This document shows, in pieces, positions 1 through 9,731 of a stretch of DNA of 37,094 nucleotides. This DNA is from an uncultured Opitutia bacterium. GTDB lineage: Bacteria > Verrucomicrobiota > Verrucomicrobiia > Opitutales > UBA953. The stretch lies in NCBI GenBank assembly GCA_903909465.1, contig CAIVVQ010000023.1:1-37094 (forward strand). The letters run 5' to 3'. The translations under genes and the position numbers were made by a program. The notes under the pieces are model-generated. The model was not told the DNA's origin and ran no database searches. It saw only the letters and a list, made by a program, of their open reading frames with translations. How positions within the stretch are numbered: the first letter of the stretch is position 1; each line of letters starts with the position of its first letter.

Positions 1-965
1 CAGCTTATGTTCCCGATCGTCCAACTAATAAAAATTACACCATCAACACGTTTACTGGCGTAGGTTTGGGTTTAGTTTTTGGCGTCGCGCTGATTATTTT
101 CTTGGGCATGTTCGACGATCGAATTAAGTCTCCAGACGATATTGAAACGGTCTTGCAAATCCCGTTGCTGGGGACTGTTCCGCAGATCACGAAGACCGTG
201 GGGCCCGAACGTGCACTATTGGCACAACACGATAAGGACTTGGTCGCAGTCGAGGCGATGCGGGCAATCTATTCCTCGATGCACGTCAATCCAGCGACGA
301 TGGCAAGTCGGGTGTTCTTGGCGACATCGACGCGTCCCGGCGAGGGCAAGACATTCGTGGTCACCAATCTGGCACTGATTTATGCGCAACACGGCGAGAA
401 GGTCCTCGTTATCGATGCCGACTTAAGACTCCCGAATATAGGTCCATCGATTGGCTTAGTTGGGTCAACTGGTATTAGTCGCTGGTTCAATGGCGATTCC
501 ACCATCGATGAAGCCATCGTTAAGAATGTTACACCCAATTTGGATGTCTTGCCAGTGGGTATGAGTTGTCGAAACCCCACGCAGGTTATCAATGACGATA
601 AATTTATACAGATGTTGAATGAAATGCGAATGCGTTATGACCGCATTTTCATCGACTCGCCTCCTCTGGGTGCGGTTTCTGACGCACTTAACCTCATTCC
701 TAACGTTGACGGCGTGATTTATATTGTACGCTATAATGCGATCAGCACACGTAATGTTAGAGATTGTATTGCTCGAATGCGCGAAGTGGGGGTGCCGATT
801 TTTGGCGCGATTCTAAATCGTATGTCGATTAAGCTCTCCTCAATCTACACGGATAGTTTCGATGCCAGTTACGAGCGTTATTACGCGGCGGCTGCGGGTG
901 CGCCTGAAGCCGAAGCGAGTGGCGCCGTGCAGTCGCCTGCCAATGATGACGACGTCAAGGCTTAG
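1..965 (+). CDS. C-terminal part of polysaccharide-export tyrosine autokinase (BY-kinase, Wzz/CpsD type), 5' truncated by window
   Basis: Frame is open from base 3 (AYVPDRPTNKNYTINTFTGVGLGLVFGVALIIFLGMFDDRIKS, end of Wzz-type region plus TM). Walker A STRPGEGKT, Walker A' VLVIDADLR, Walker B RIFIDSPP, C-terminal Tyr cluster SIYTDSFDASYERYY. Confidence 0.88.
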   Translation, partial: AYVPDRPTNKNYTINTFTGVGLGLVFGVALIIFLGMFDDRIKSPDDIETVLQIPLLGTVPQITKTVGPERALLAQHDKDLVAVEAMRAIYSSMHVNPATMASRVFLATSTRPGEGKTFVVTNLALIYAQHGEKVLVIDADLRLPNIGPSIGLVGSTGISRWFNGDSTIDEAIVKNVTPNLDVLPVGMSCRNPTQVINDDKFIQMLNEMRMRYDRIFIDSPPLGAVSDALNLIPNVDGVIYIVRYNAISTRNVRDCIARMREVGVPIFGAILNRMSIKLSSIYTDSFDASYERYYAAAAGAPEAEASGAVQSPANDDDVKA

Positions 966-1746
966 GCCCCGCGTGCTACTAGCTTTCGTTGCGGTGGCCA
1001 TGTTCACCGGCTGCGAAACTGTGCCCATTACGGGTCGGTCCCAGTTGCTCATTATTAGTAATGCCGAACTATCTGCCGTCGCCGCGGGAGAGTTCTCCAA
1101 AATGAATAAGGTGAGTAATGATCCACGAATTGAGCAAATTCGTCGAGTGGGACTCAATATTTTGACGGTCGCCCGTCGCGATGACGCACACGGCGTTTTG
1201 CCGCCAGCTAACAAGTGGGAGTTTGCCATTATCGATGATAAATCTCCGAACGCTTTCGCCATGCCTGGCGGAAAAATTGGTTTTAATGTTGGGATGTTTC
1301 CTTACGCGGCAACGGATGATGATATCGCCGTGATATTGGGGCACGAGGTCGCTCACGTCCTGAGTCGCCATAGCAGTGAGCGAGTCTCGCAGGTGCTACT
1401 TGTGCAACTGGGTGCGGTGGCCGTCGATCACGCCACCAAAAACCAATCGGCCCGAACGCGACAAGCGTGGCTGACTGGTTTTGGTTTAGGGGCGCAGTTT
1501 GGTATGCTTCTGCCATTTAGTCGCTCCCATGAGTCTGAGGCGGACCACCTCGGCCTAATTTTCATGGCCCGAGCAGGCTATAATCCTGAAGCTGCTCCAC
1601 TGTTTTGGCGCCGCTTTTCTAATGCCAGTAGCACTAAGCCGCCGGAATTTTTCTCTACGCACCCGGCCGACGAGACTCGTATCCGTCAATTGCAGGCTTG
1701 GATGAGTGAGGCTAAGGCTCAGGCAAACTCCCTGTCTAAGCCTTAA
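943..1746 (+). CDS. M48 family metallopeptidase, probable lipoprotein
   Basis: HEVAH zinc motif in ILGHEVAHVLSRHSSERVSQ; downstream ESEADHLGL; lipobox-like AVAMFTGC near the N-terminus. Start chosen at ATGATG 943/946 rather than ORF start 862. Confidence 0.88.
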   Translation: MMTTSRLRPRVLLAFVAVAMFTGCETVPITGRSQLLIISNAELSAVAAGEFSKMNKVSNDPRIEQIRRVGLNILTVARRDDAHGVLPPANKWEFAIIDDKSPNAFAMPGGKIGFNVGMFPYAATDDDIAVILGHEVAHVLSRHSSERVSQVLLVQLGAVAVDHATKNQSARTRQAWLTGFGLGAQFGMLLPFSRSHESEADHLGLIFMARAGYNPEAAPLFWRRFSNASSTKPPEFFSTHPADETRIRQLQAWMSEAKAQANSLSKP

Positions 1747-3551
1747 GGTGTTTTAAGCTGCATGGGGCAGGTTAGGTAGACGCCCTTAGGGTCATTGAGC
1801 GACTGCACCTTTTTGAGTATATCAAGGTGGGCTTTCACGAAGCTTAGGGCAGGGCTCTTGGAGTTGACTCGGGCAAAGAGTGGCTGGTCGCTTTCATCCT
1901 CTGAAACAAGTTTCTGTATAATATTTTCACGACCCGAATATAGGCTCGGCACCTGAATGATTTCGGCCTCATCCAGTTTTGCTGTTTCGCGGGCAATTTG
2001 AATGGCGTCGTGAAGCCCGCCAATACGGTCAACGAGGCCGATCTCGCGGGCATCAGCGCCCAGCCAGACGCGCCCTTGGGCGATTTCATGAACACCTTCC
2101 TTTTTCATCTTGCGACCACTGCTGACGACTTGAAGGAAGTCGTCGTAAACATCGTCCACCAAATTTTGAACAATACTAAGCTCTTCAGGAGTGGCGGGGC
2201 GGTGGCTATTAAGGAGGTCAGAGTAGCGCGAAGTTTTCACGCCATCCGTTGCGAGCGAAAGTTTAGTGGCTAATTCGCTATAATTAAAATGTAACCCAAA
2301 AACCCCGATGGAACCGGTAATGGTCATGGGGTCGGCGACGATAAGGTTAGCGGGCGCGGCAATATAATAGCCGCCGCTGGCAGAGACGTCACCCATCGAG
2401 ACAATGACGGGAATGCCCTTAGCTTTAAGGAGGCCTACCTCACGTGCGACCAGGTCGCTCGCAAACGCTGAACCGCCCGGACTATTAATCCGCAAGACAA
2501 CCGCTTTCAGTTTATCATCGTTGCGCAGTGTCCGTAAATCATGGGCGAGTTGATCGCCACCGACCTCATTGTCGGCGCCCCAGCCATCGACAATTTCGCC
2601 TTCGGCATAAACCACTGCAATGCGCCCGCCTTTGTGAGGAAGCTTGGCCTTGCTGGAATAATTAAAGAGTGAGACTTGGCGGAAAGAGGCCTCACCTTCA
2701 TCTGCCTTCGCTCCGATTTTTTGCATCTCCGCGATGAGTTCGTCGCGCTGCATCAATTGGTCGACCAGGTTTAGTTTTAGCGCTTCGGATGCGGAGAATA
2801 TCCCCGCACTATTAGCGTATTGATTAAGGGTTCCGACGGTCAGTCCGCGTGAGCTGGCAACTTCAGATGTAATCCTTTTCCATGCGCCCCGAAGCACGGC
2901 CTCGGTTTGTTCGCGCGAGGGTTCGCTCATCTTATCTCCTAGGTAGGGTTCAACCGCTGATTTATATTTGCCGACTTTGGTGACCTGAACCCCAACCCCG
3001 ATTTTCTTAAGCGTTTCTCCGAAATAAAAATTATAAGTTTCGAGGCCCTTGAATTCTAATTCACCCGCAGGGTGCTGATAAATTTTGTCAGCCACGCTGG
3101 CCAAGTAATATTCGTGCTGCGAAGCGTTCTCGACCCAGGCAATCAAAGGCTTACCGGACTTTTTGTAGGCTTGCAGCGCCTGACGAATCTCTGCCAGCTG
3201 AACGTAGCCCGCTTCAACTTCGCCCGCAATAAGGATGCCCACAATCGCTTGATCCTTGCTGGCGAGCTTAATGGATTCTACCGCCCGCCATAAATCCACC
3301 TGCACCGTATGGTCACTCCCAAGTAGCCTTTCAAAGCTTGGGCTGCCGTGAGAGGGGGTGTCATTAACGACTATGCCGTTGCCGATGACTAAGACGGTTT
3401 TGTTTTTTACTGTTACGGGGGATTTCTCGGCGTGCATGCCAGCCGAAGAAACTAAAGCGACGAGTAGAATGAGTAGCGCGAAGCCAGCGATGATGCCGGC
3501 AGCGAAGGTTCCAATGGCAGATGCCAGTACGTTCTTAAAAAACTCTTTCAT
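1743..3551 (-). CDS. sppA: Signal peptide peptidase SppA, 67K type
   Basis: Two ClpP-like/SppA domains; VLRINSPGGSAFASDLVAREV, SMGDVSASGGYYIAAPAN, ITGSIGVFG; N-terminal TM MKEFFKNVLASAIGTFAAGIIAGFALLILL. Start placed at 3551. Confidence 0.9.
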   Translation of the reverse strand: MKEFFKNVLASAIGTFAAGIIAGFALLILLVALVSSAGMHAEKSPVTVKNKTVLVIGNGIVVNDTPSHGSPSFERLLGSDHTVQVDLWRAVESIKLASKDQAIVGILIAGEVEAGYVQLAEIRQALQAYKKSGKPLIAWVENASQHEYYLASVADKIYQHPAGELEFKGLETYNFYFGETLKKIGVGVQVTKVGKYKSAVEPYLGDKMSEPSREQTEAVLRGAWKRITSEVASSRGLTVGTLNQYANSAGIFSASEALKLNLVDQLMQRDELIAEMQKIGAKADEGEASFRQVSLFNYSSKAKLPHKGGRIAVVYAEGEIVDGWGADNEVGGDQLAHDLRTLRNDDKLKAVVLRINSPGGSAFASDLVAREVGLLKAKGIPVIVSMGDVSASGGYYIAAPANLIVADPMTITGSIGVFGLHFNYSELATKLSLATDGVKTSRYSDLLNSHRPATPEELSIVQNLVDDVYDDFLQVVSSGRKMKKEGVHEIAQGRVWLGADAREIGLVDRIGGLHDAIQIARETAKLDEAEIIQVPSLYSGRENIIQKLVSEDESDQPLFARVNSKSPALSFVKAHLDILKKVQSLNDPKGVYLTCPMQLKTP

Positions 3552-3672
3552 GGTGGGTAGATGGTTGCGGAGCCAGTAGGGTGAAAGTTTGGTGAATATT
3601 CGCCACCATAAAGAGAATATAAGCTGAGTCTTTCCGCTCGTTTTATCGGAGAAGGTTCTACAGGATGTGACT

Positions 3673-5121
3673 ATGTCGGAACTCAATCAAGAACAGGGTG
3701 CCGGTACCGCGCGTAAGGCGCTGGCCATTAACCTCGATAAATCTGCCTATGGGGTCTTCGCTGAAATCGGGGCCGGCCAAGAAGTCGTTCGGCATTTCTT
3801 TAAAGCGGGCGGCGCTTCCGGTACGGTTGCCAAGAGTATGTCGGCTTACGACATGCGCGTGAGCGATGCCATTTACGGACACCCCAAGCGGTACGTCTCG
3901 CGTGAGCGCTTGGAGCAGATGATGTCACACGAGTACGGCTTGCTCGTCGATCGCCTCGCTTCCGAGCGTGGTGCAAATACGAGATTCTTCACTTTTGCCG
4001 ACACCGTTGCCACGACGCCCAAGGAAGGGAAGGCCCAGGGACACTCTTGGATGGGCATGCGTTTTCAGGTGACGCCTGGCTCTGAGCCTAGCGACGTTAT
4101 CTTGCACTTGCGACTTTGGGATCGTGGGGTCAGCCGCCAACAAGACGCCTTAGGGATGGTCGGGGTGAACCTCGTTCACGCGGCATTGTTTTCCCGTAAC
4201 TCAATTTCAGAATTTTTACAGGCCCTGATTGATGAGGTCGGGTCAGGTCGAGTGGAAATCGACTTTGTGCATTTTAGTGGGCCAGCATTCGCTAGTTTCA
4301 ATAATCAAGATGCACTCATTGAATTAGTCCGTCAGGGCTTAACCGACGCAATTTTATTTGATGAAAACGGCGCCCCTGCCGTCGCGGGTGAATACTTTTA
4401 CAAAAAATCCCTACTCGTTGCCCGCGGCACCTATCGCCCAGTTTCATTGGTGAATGAGGATATGTTGGCTTGTGCCGAACGGGCGCTGCAGGGCACGAAA
4501 GAAATGGTGACGATTTTCGAAATGTGCATCGGGCAAGACACGAGCTCGCATGATGAAGTTCTCGGACGTGTCGCCTTGGTGGCGGCGCTTAAACGTCCCT
4601 TGCTCATTACGCGTCACCGTGGCTGGTACCGCTTGCCGGCGTATTTCCGCTTACACACCGATGGTGAAATCACACTGGTGGCCGGCATGAATAACTTGGT
4701 GGATCTATTTAATCCCGAGCACTACCGACACTTGGATGGCGGCGTGCTGGAGGCCTGCGGACGGCTCTTTAAGGAAGGGGTGCGTGTCATGGTCTACCCC
4801 ATGCTCGGCCACCAATTGCGACGACTGATCGCCGACCCAGTTGCCTGCCAAGTGTGCTTCCCTGAAACTTATAAAATCGATGATAATTCGGTGATCACCG
4901 CCGCAGACGTACAAGTGCGACCCAAGGTCGCCGGCTTGTTTGAGCACCTTCGCACCAATGGATTCTTAGTGCCAATTACGGGCGCCAGCTTGCAGGCGCT
5001 GGCTTGTCAGCCGCGCACCTTGGCCGAACGCATTCAGGCGGGAACGCCGGGTTGGGAGAAAGAGGTCCCCGTCCCCGTTGCTGCGGAAATTAAGCGTCTG
5101 AAACTTTGGCAGAAGACGTAA
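3673..5121 (+). CDS. Conserved hypothetical protein (about 480 aa), unknown function
   Basis: Long ORF; N-terminal block INLDKSAYGVFAEIGAGQEVVRHFFKAGGASGTVAKSMSAYDMRVSDAIYG looks like a widespread conserved family. No signal peptide or barrel features seen. Confidence 0.75.
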   Translation: MSELNQEQGAGTARKALAINLDKSAYGVFAEIGAGQEVVRHFFKAGGASGTVAKSMSAYDMRVSDAIYGHPKRYVSRERLEQMMSHEYGLLVDRLASERGANTRFFTFADTVATTPKEGKAQGHSWMGMRFQVTPGSEPSDVILHLRLWDRGVSRQQDALGMVGVNLVHAALFSRNSISEFLQALIDEVGSGRVEIDFVHFSGPAFASFNNQDALIELVRQGLTDAILFDENGAPAVAGEYFYKKSLLVARGTYRPVSLVNEDMLACAERALQGTKEMVTIFEMCIGQDTSSHDEVLGRVALVAALKRPLLITRHRGWYRLPAYFRLHTDGEITLVAGMNNLVDLFNPEHYRHLDGGVLEACGRLFKEGVRVMVYPMLGHQLRRLIADPVACQVCFPETYKIDDNSVITAADVQVRPKVAGLFEHLRTNGFLVPITGASLQALACQPRTLAERIQAGTPGWEKEVPVPVAAEIKRLKLWQKT

Positions 5122-5171
5122 AGTTCTGGTTTCGGGAAACTTTTACTGCATAAAGGTTTTCATCTTTAAGA

Positions 5172-6596
5172 ATGAGAACCCCCTTATTCCTTATTTTGTA
5201 TATAAGTACGGTCTGGGCTGCTGAAAGTCCTCCAAACTTCTTGGTTATCTTGGGCGAGGCCCAAGGCTGGTCATCATTATCAATGCCGCTCGACGACCGC
5301 AATGTGGCTGGTTCTCGCAGCGACTATATTCAGACACCTAATCTAGATAGCATCGGTAAAAACGGCATCAGCTTTTCGGATTTCTATGCAGGAGCTCCCC
5401 GATGTACGCCGTCGCGTGCCGCTTTATATACTGGTCGGAGCCCCGCACAGTTACACATGACATTTGTCAGTGAGGGCAAGAAAGATGGAGCCGCCAGCCC
5501 CGGTGACAAAGTCATCGCCCCCGCTTGCATCACTGAGTTGCCGGCAGGCGTTGAAACGATCGCGACGCTTTTGCGTAAGCGAGGTTATGCGACGGCTCAC
5601 TTTGGTAAGTGGCACTTGGGTCGGGTGAATCCGACTGAACACGGATTCGATGAAAGCGATGGCGCAAACTCTAACGGCGGACCCGATGACGTTGAGAACC
5701 CCAATCCGAAACAATGTGCGCTCACGGCGCAAAAGGGTTGTGATTTTATCGCCCGACAGGTGAAGGCTAAAAAACCATTCTACTTGGAAATCGATCAGTA
5801 CCCTGGTCGCCAAGGCGATTCCGCGACCCCTGAGACGATCGCTGCAGTGAAAAAGCGTTTAGGCGAAAATTTCAATTCACAGAATCTAAGTCGGGCCGCT
5901 GGTTGCGAAGAAATTGATAAAAGTATCGGACAGGTCTTGGCTCAGCTCAAGGCACTGGGAGTTGAGCAGAACACCTATATTATTTATACAGCCGACCACG
6001 GCGCACAAGGCGCCAACAGCAATGGTATGCTCACGAATGGCAAGGGCACGATTTGGGAGGGTGGAGTGCGAGTGCCCTTATTAATTTCGGGGCCGCAGAT
6101 TAAGTCAGGCGTATTTTCGCATGTGCGTGCGAGTCACGTGGATTTACTTCCCACCGTGGTTGAGTTGGCTGGCATTGCTGGCGACTCGTCGCCAAAGGGG
6201 ATTGAAGGTGCAAGTTTGGTGCCGATTTTATTGGGTAAATCGCTGGAGGCGCCCCGACGCCCTCGCGATGATTTTGTCATTCACTACCCGCATTATGATA
6301 AAGATGAGCTAGGTCCCACTTCGGCAATTTATTATAAAAATTATAAGTTAATAAGGGTCTATGAAACGGGTCAGTCGATGCTCTTCGATTTGTCATCAGA
6401 TCTGGCTGAGCAAAAAAATCTCGCTGCGGCATTACCAGACGTCGTTGCTGAACTTGATCGACGGCTCACTGATTACTTAAAGCAACAAGGAGGGCTTTTG
6501 CCTCAGCCCAATCCTGACTACAATCCAACGGGGGCTCGCTCGGTGGAGAGCCGGGGTGGTAGTGGAGGCGGGAAAAAATCTAAAAACAAAAAATGA
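5172..6596 (+). CDS. Sulfatase (type I, formylglycine-dependent), secreted
   Basis: Signal peptide MRTPLFLILYISTVWAA; CTPSRAALYTGR matches the C-x-P-S-R sulfatase signature; HFGKWHLGRVNPTEHGFDE; YTADHGAQG. Confidence 0.88.
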   Translation: MRTPLFLILYISTVWAAESPPNFLVILGEAQGWSSLSMPLDDRNVAGSRSDYIQTPNLDSIGKNGISFSDFYAGAPRCTPSRAALYTGRSPAQLHMTFVSEGKKDGAASPGDKVIAPACITELPAGVETIATLLRKRGYATAHFGKWHLGRVNPTEHGFDESDGANSNGGPDDVENPNPKQCALTAQKGCDFIARQVKAKKPFYLEIDQYPGRQGDSATPETIAAVKKRLGENFNSQNLSRAAGCEEIDKSIGQVLAQLKALGVEQNTYIIYTADHGAQGANSNGMLTNGKGTIWEGGVRVPLLISGPQIKSGVFSHVRASHVDLLPTVVELAGIAGDSSPKGIEGASLVPILLGKSLEAPRRPRDDFVIHYPHYDKDELGPTSAIYYKNYKLIRVYETGQSMLFDLSSDLAEQKNLAAALPDVVAELDRRLTDYLKQQGGLLPQPNPDYNPTGARSVESRGGSGGGKKSKNKK

Positions 6597-8050
6597 TCTC
6601 TAATCGATTCAAGGTCTTTATCGGAGTCAGTGCACTTTTTTCCATCTTCGCACTGTCGATTATGGCAGGCCCAGAAGATGCTAAAAAAATTCGTGGGGCA
6701 AAATCAGGAGGGCAGGGTGGTGGCGCCACGGTAGAGCCAGCAGTAGTGCCTGCTTATCCTTTTAATACTTGGCTTTGCCGGCCGATGGCAGATGGCGTGA
6801 CGGTGAATGTATTAAGCTGGTCGCCGATGGGTGCGCACCTGATTTATGGTGAGAACGAAAAATCATTGAGTCAGAAAAGTGCGGAGCAGATGCTCAGTGT
6901 GGGTGAGCCCAAAGATTTTGTCCTTAGTAAATTAAAGCCTGGCACTAAGTATTACTATCAATTGGTTTATCGTTTAAATTCTGGGGAGGAGAAGAAATCT
7001 GCGGTAGCAAATTTTCAAACCCAACGCCCAGCGGGCAAGGCGTTTACTTTTGCGATACAAGCTGACTCACATTTAGACGTCAGCACGGACCCTAAGCTTT
7101 ATCAGCAGACGTTGACTAATATTGCGAAGGATCGCCCCGACTTCTTAATTGATCTCGGTGACACCTCGATGGTCGATAAATTTGGCAGTCAGTTTAAGAA
7201 GGCCGAAGCTCAGTACCTCGCCCAACGTTATTATATTGGGAATATCGCACACAGCGTTCCGTTGTTCATGGTGCTGGGAAATCACGATGGCGAAGTCGGT
7301 TCGCGATTAGGCGGGGCTGACTCCATGCCCATTTGGTCGGTCGGCATGCGCAAGAAATTCTTTCCTAATCCCGAGAGTGGCGGCATTTACTCGGGCAATA
7401 TCAGTCCCGAGCCCAGTGCTGGCATGCTGCAGGATTACTACGCATGGGAATGGGGTAATGCGCAGTTCATTGTCTTAGATCCATTTTGGTTTTCGCGTGA
7501 AAAAAACGGACCAGACCAATGGTCGGCCACGCTGGGCGAGGCTCAGTACCGATGGTTAACTGCGACGCTTGAACAGAGTAAGGCAAAATTCCGTTTCGTT
7601 TTCATTCACCACTTAGTTGGCGGATTAGGGCATGATGTTCGCGGCGGTGCACGCTTTGCACCTTACATGGAGTGGGGTGGTAAGAACGCGGATGGCTCGG
7701 ACGGATTTGCCCAACATCGACCAGGCTGGCCGTTGCCGTTACACGCCCTTTTCGTGAAGCACCACGTCAGCGCTATTTTTCATGGTCACGATCACATCTA
7801 TGCGAAGGAAGATTTAGATGGCATCGTTTATCAAGAAGTTCCCCAGCCCAGTAATCCAAGTGGCGGCACGAAGAGCGCGGAGGACTACGGTTACACGGGG
7901 GTAATCATGGGTAGCTCGGGGCACATTCGGGTTACGGTCGAGTCAGATCAAGCAAAAGTTGAATATGTTCGATCCGCTGTTCCTGGGGTCACGCGTGCAG
8001 ATGCGGTTAACGAGAATGTAGAGCATTCATACGTGATTAAGCCGCGGTAA
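6593..8050 (+). CDS. Purple-acid-phosphatase-like metallophosphoesterase, secreted
   Basis: Fn3-like N-terminal region (KLKPGTKYYYQLVY) plus metallophosphoesterase motifs DSHLD, DLGDTSMVD, LGNHDGE, FIHHL, HGHDHIY. ATGA overlap with the upstream sulfatase. Confidence 0.85.
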   Translation: MISNRFKVFIGVSALFSIFALSIMAGPEDAKKIRGAKSGGQGGGATVEPAVVPAYPFNTWLCRPMADGVTVNVLSWSPMGAHLIYGENEKSLSQKSAEQMLSVGEPKDFVLSKLKPGTKYYYQLVYRLNSGEEKKSAVANFQTQRPAGKAFTFAIQADSHLDVSTDPKLYQQTLTNIAKDRPDFLIDLGDTSMVDKFGSQFKKAEAQYLAQRYYIGNIAHSVPLFMVLGNHDGEVGSRLGGADSMPIWSVGMRKKFFPNPESGGIYSGNISPEPSAGMLQDYYAWEWGNAQFIVLDPFWFSREKNGPDQWSATLGEAQYRWLTATLEQSKAKFRFVFIHHLVGGLGHDVRGGARFAPYMEWGGKNADGSDGFAQHRPGWPLPLHALFVKHHVSAIFHGHDHIYAKEDLDGIVYQEVPQPSNPSGGTKSAEDYGYTGVIMGSSGHIRVTVESDQAKVEYVRSAVPGVTRADAVNENVEHSYVIKPR

Positions 8051-8118
8051 ATGCTTAGAGTGGAATCGCTTTCTTCGGTTTGCACTTTGGGACGACCCTA
8101 GCATCGTCACGCTTAACC

Positions 8119-8724
8119 ATGGAAACGCCGCCCACCTCATTGCCTTCGGAGTCGCATACCGAATTAGCGTTGTCAGTGGAACGTGCTTACCGCGAAGCCG
8201 TGGTGGTTGATCGACTGGGTGCACTGTGGTCGGTTATTATCGCTAAGTGTCTGCTGGCTCAGTGGGCAATCGATTACTATGCGATTCCGATTAGCGGGCT
8301 GCGCTTTATTTGGACGCTGACCTTGACCATGGCCGTCATTGCGACCGTGCTTTACCTCCAAGCCCACCGCTCAAAAATCAGTTTCTTCCCTAATCAATTC
8401 CGCGTTGGCTCTGCCGTGTTTGTCGGAGTCATGATTAACGCCGGATTTATATTTTACGCACACTTTGCCTTGGCCGCCCTCACATCTATCGCCGCTTATG
8501 CCATGGTTGCGGCTTTAATGGGCGGGTGGTCATTGGTTAGGGCCACATTGAGACGTGCACCTGAGCCTTTGATGGCCGCTTTACTTTGGTGGTTGGTTGC
8601 CGGCTTAATTTTGCGAGCCGCTCCCGAATTTTCGATGCTCTGGCTCGGGCTGGGTTGCCTCGTGGCACAAGCATTACCCATCTTCGCGATGGTGATGCGC
8701 ACGCAGAAGGCCTTGCGAGTCTGA
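8119..8724 (+). CDS. Hypothetical membrane protein
   Basis: Several hydrophobic segments (FIWTLTLTMAVIATVLYL, LAALTSIAAYAMVAALMGG, LMAALLWWLVAGLIL). Start 8119 ATG or 8080; family not recognised. Confidence 0.55.
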   Translation: METPPTSLPSESHTELALSVERAYREAVVVDRLGALWSVIIAKCLLAQWAIDYYAIPISGLRFIWTLTLTMAVIATVLYLQAHRSKISFFPNQFRVGSAVFVGVMINAGFIFYAHFALAALTSIAAYAMVAALMGGWSLVRATLRRAPEPLMAALLWWLVAGLILRAAPEFSMLWLGLGCLVAQALPIFAMVMRTQKALRV

Positions 8725-9630
8725 TTAGGCTAAGTCGACCTTCTTGGCGTTCAGGCCATTCAGCATGAGCGTCATGAAACGCTTCATCGCTGGTGTCAGG
8801 ACGCGACCTTTACGATGGAGCAGGGCGAGGGGGCGGACCACTCGACGATCGCGTAGGCGAAGTTTTACGAGGGTCCCTTGCTCGATTTCTTGTCGGATGG
8901 TGCCTTCGGGAACGAGGGCCACGCCGGCATCGACTTCGACGGCCCGTTTCAAGGTTTCGATATTATCGAATTCCATGGAGGGTTCGAGTTCGATGCGTTG
9001 CTCGCGGAAGAATTGATCCAGTGCTTTACGGGTCGGAATATCTTGGTCGAAACCAATAAAGCGGCAGCCCTGGAGGTCGGCCAATTCAATTTCTTTTTTT
9101 CCGGCGAGCTTATGCTTCGGTGCGCAAATCGCAACGAGTTGATCTTCCATGAACGGAATGATTTCAATCTGGCGGAATTTTTGAGGGAAGGCGACCAGCC
9201 CGAAGTCGGCGGCACTCGAAACCACATCTTCGTATACGAGGTTGGAGCGACGGTATTCGATGCGGACATTCACATGCGGAAACTCCTGCATGAAGCGTTT
9301 CACGTAAGGCGGAAGTTCGTGCAGTCCGATAGAGACAATGGTGGAGACGTGGACGGTACCGCTGACTACTTTGCGCATCTCTTGCATTTCACTGGAGACC
9401 TCTTCATAGCGATTGAGGATGTCCTTAGACGCCTCGTAGAGGCTGCGTCCCTCGCGCGTTAGGCGAAATTGTTTCTGACTGCGGTCGACGATTAAGACGT
9501 TAAAGTGTTTCTCCATTGAACGCAGTTGCTGGCTGACGGCCGATTGGGTGATGTCGTTCAGCTTAGCGGCCTTGGAGAAACTTTCATTCTCCACTAGGTC
9601 CCTAAAGATCTTCAGGTTCTCAATGTGCAT
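8725..9630 (-). CDS. LysR family transcriptional regulator
   Basis: N-terminal wHTH MHIENLKIFRDLVENESFSKAAKLNDITQSAVSQQLRSMEKHFNVLIVDRS, then a substrate-binding-type C-terminal domain. Confidence 0.92.
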   Translation of the reverse strand: MHIENLKIFRDLVENESFSKAAKLNDITQSAVSQQLRSMEKHFNVLIVDRSQKQFRLTREGRSLYEASKDILNRYEEVSSEMQEMRKVVSGTVHVSTIVSIGLHELPPYVKRFMQEFPHVNVRIEYRRSNLVYEDVVSSAADFGLVAFPQKFRQIEIIPFMEDQLVAICAPKHKLAGKKEIELADLQGCRFIGFDQDIPTRKALDQFFREQRIELEPSMEFDNIETLKRAVEVDAGVALVPEGTIRQEIEQGTLVKLRLRDRRVVRPLALLHRKGRVLTPAMKRFMTLMLNGLNAKKVDLA

Positions 9631-9651
9631 AAACGGCGTGAGGGTGATTAA

Positions 9652-9687
9652 TAAATCTAATGCAAAACGCCTTCAAGTGTAGATTTA
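9652..9687. promoter_or_regulatory. Inverted repeat upstream of the LysR gene, candidate LTTR operator
   Basis: TAAATCTA (9652-9659) and TAGATTTA (9680-9687), perfect 8-bp arms, 20-nt spacer, starting 22 bp before the LysR start codon. Confidence 0.4.
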
Positions 9688-9731
9688 CTTATCATGAATT
9701 GCTTGTTTTCCTTAGTTTATGAATAAATTAA

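Noticed and set aside
3591-3604. GGTGAATATTCGCC near-palindrome between sppA and the hypothetical gene
   Set aside because: Short and imperfect; no supporting promoter context, likely chance.
8878-9462. 194-aa plus-strand ORF
   Set aside because: Antisense to the LysR gene, whose reading is unambiguous.
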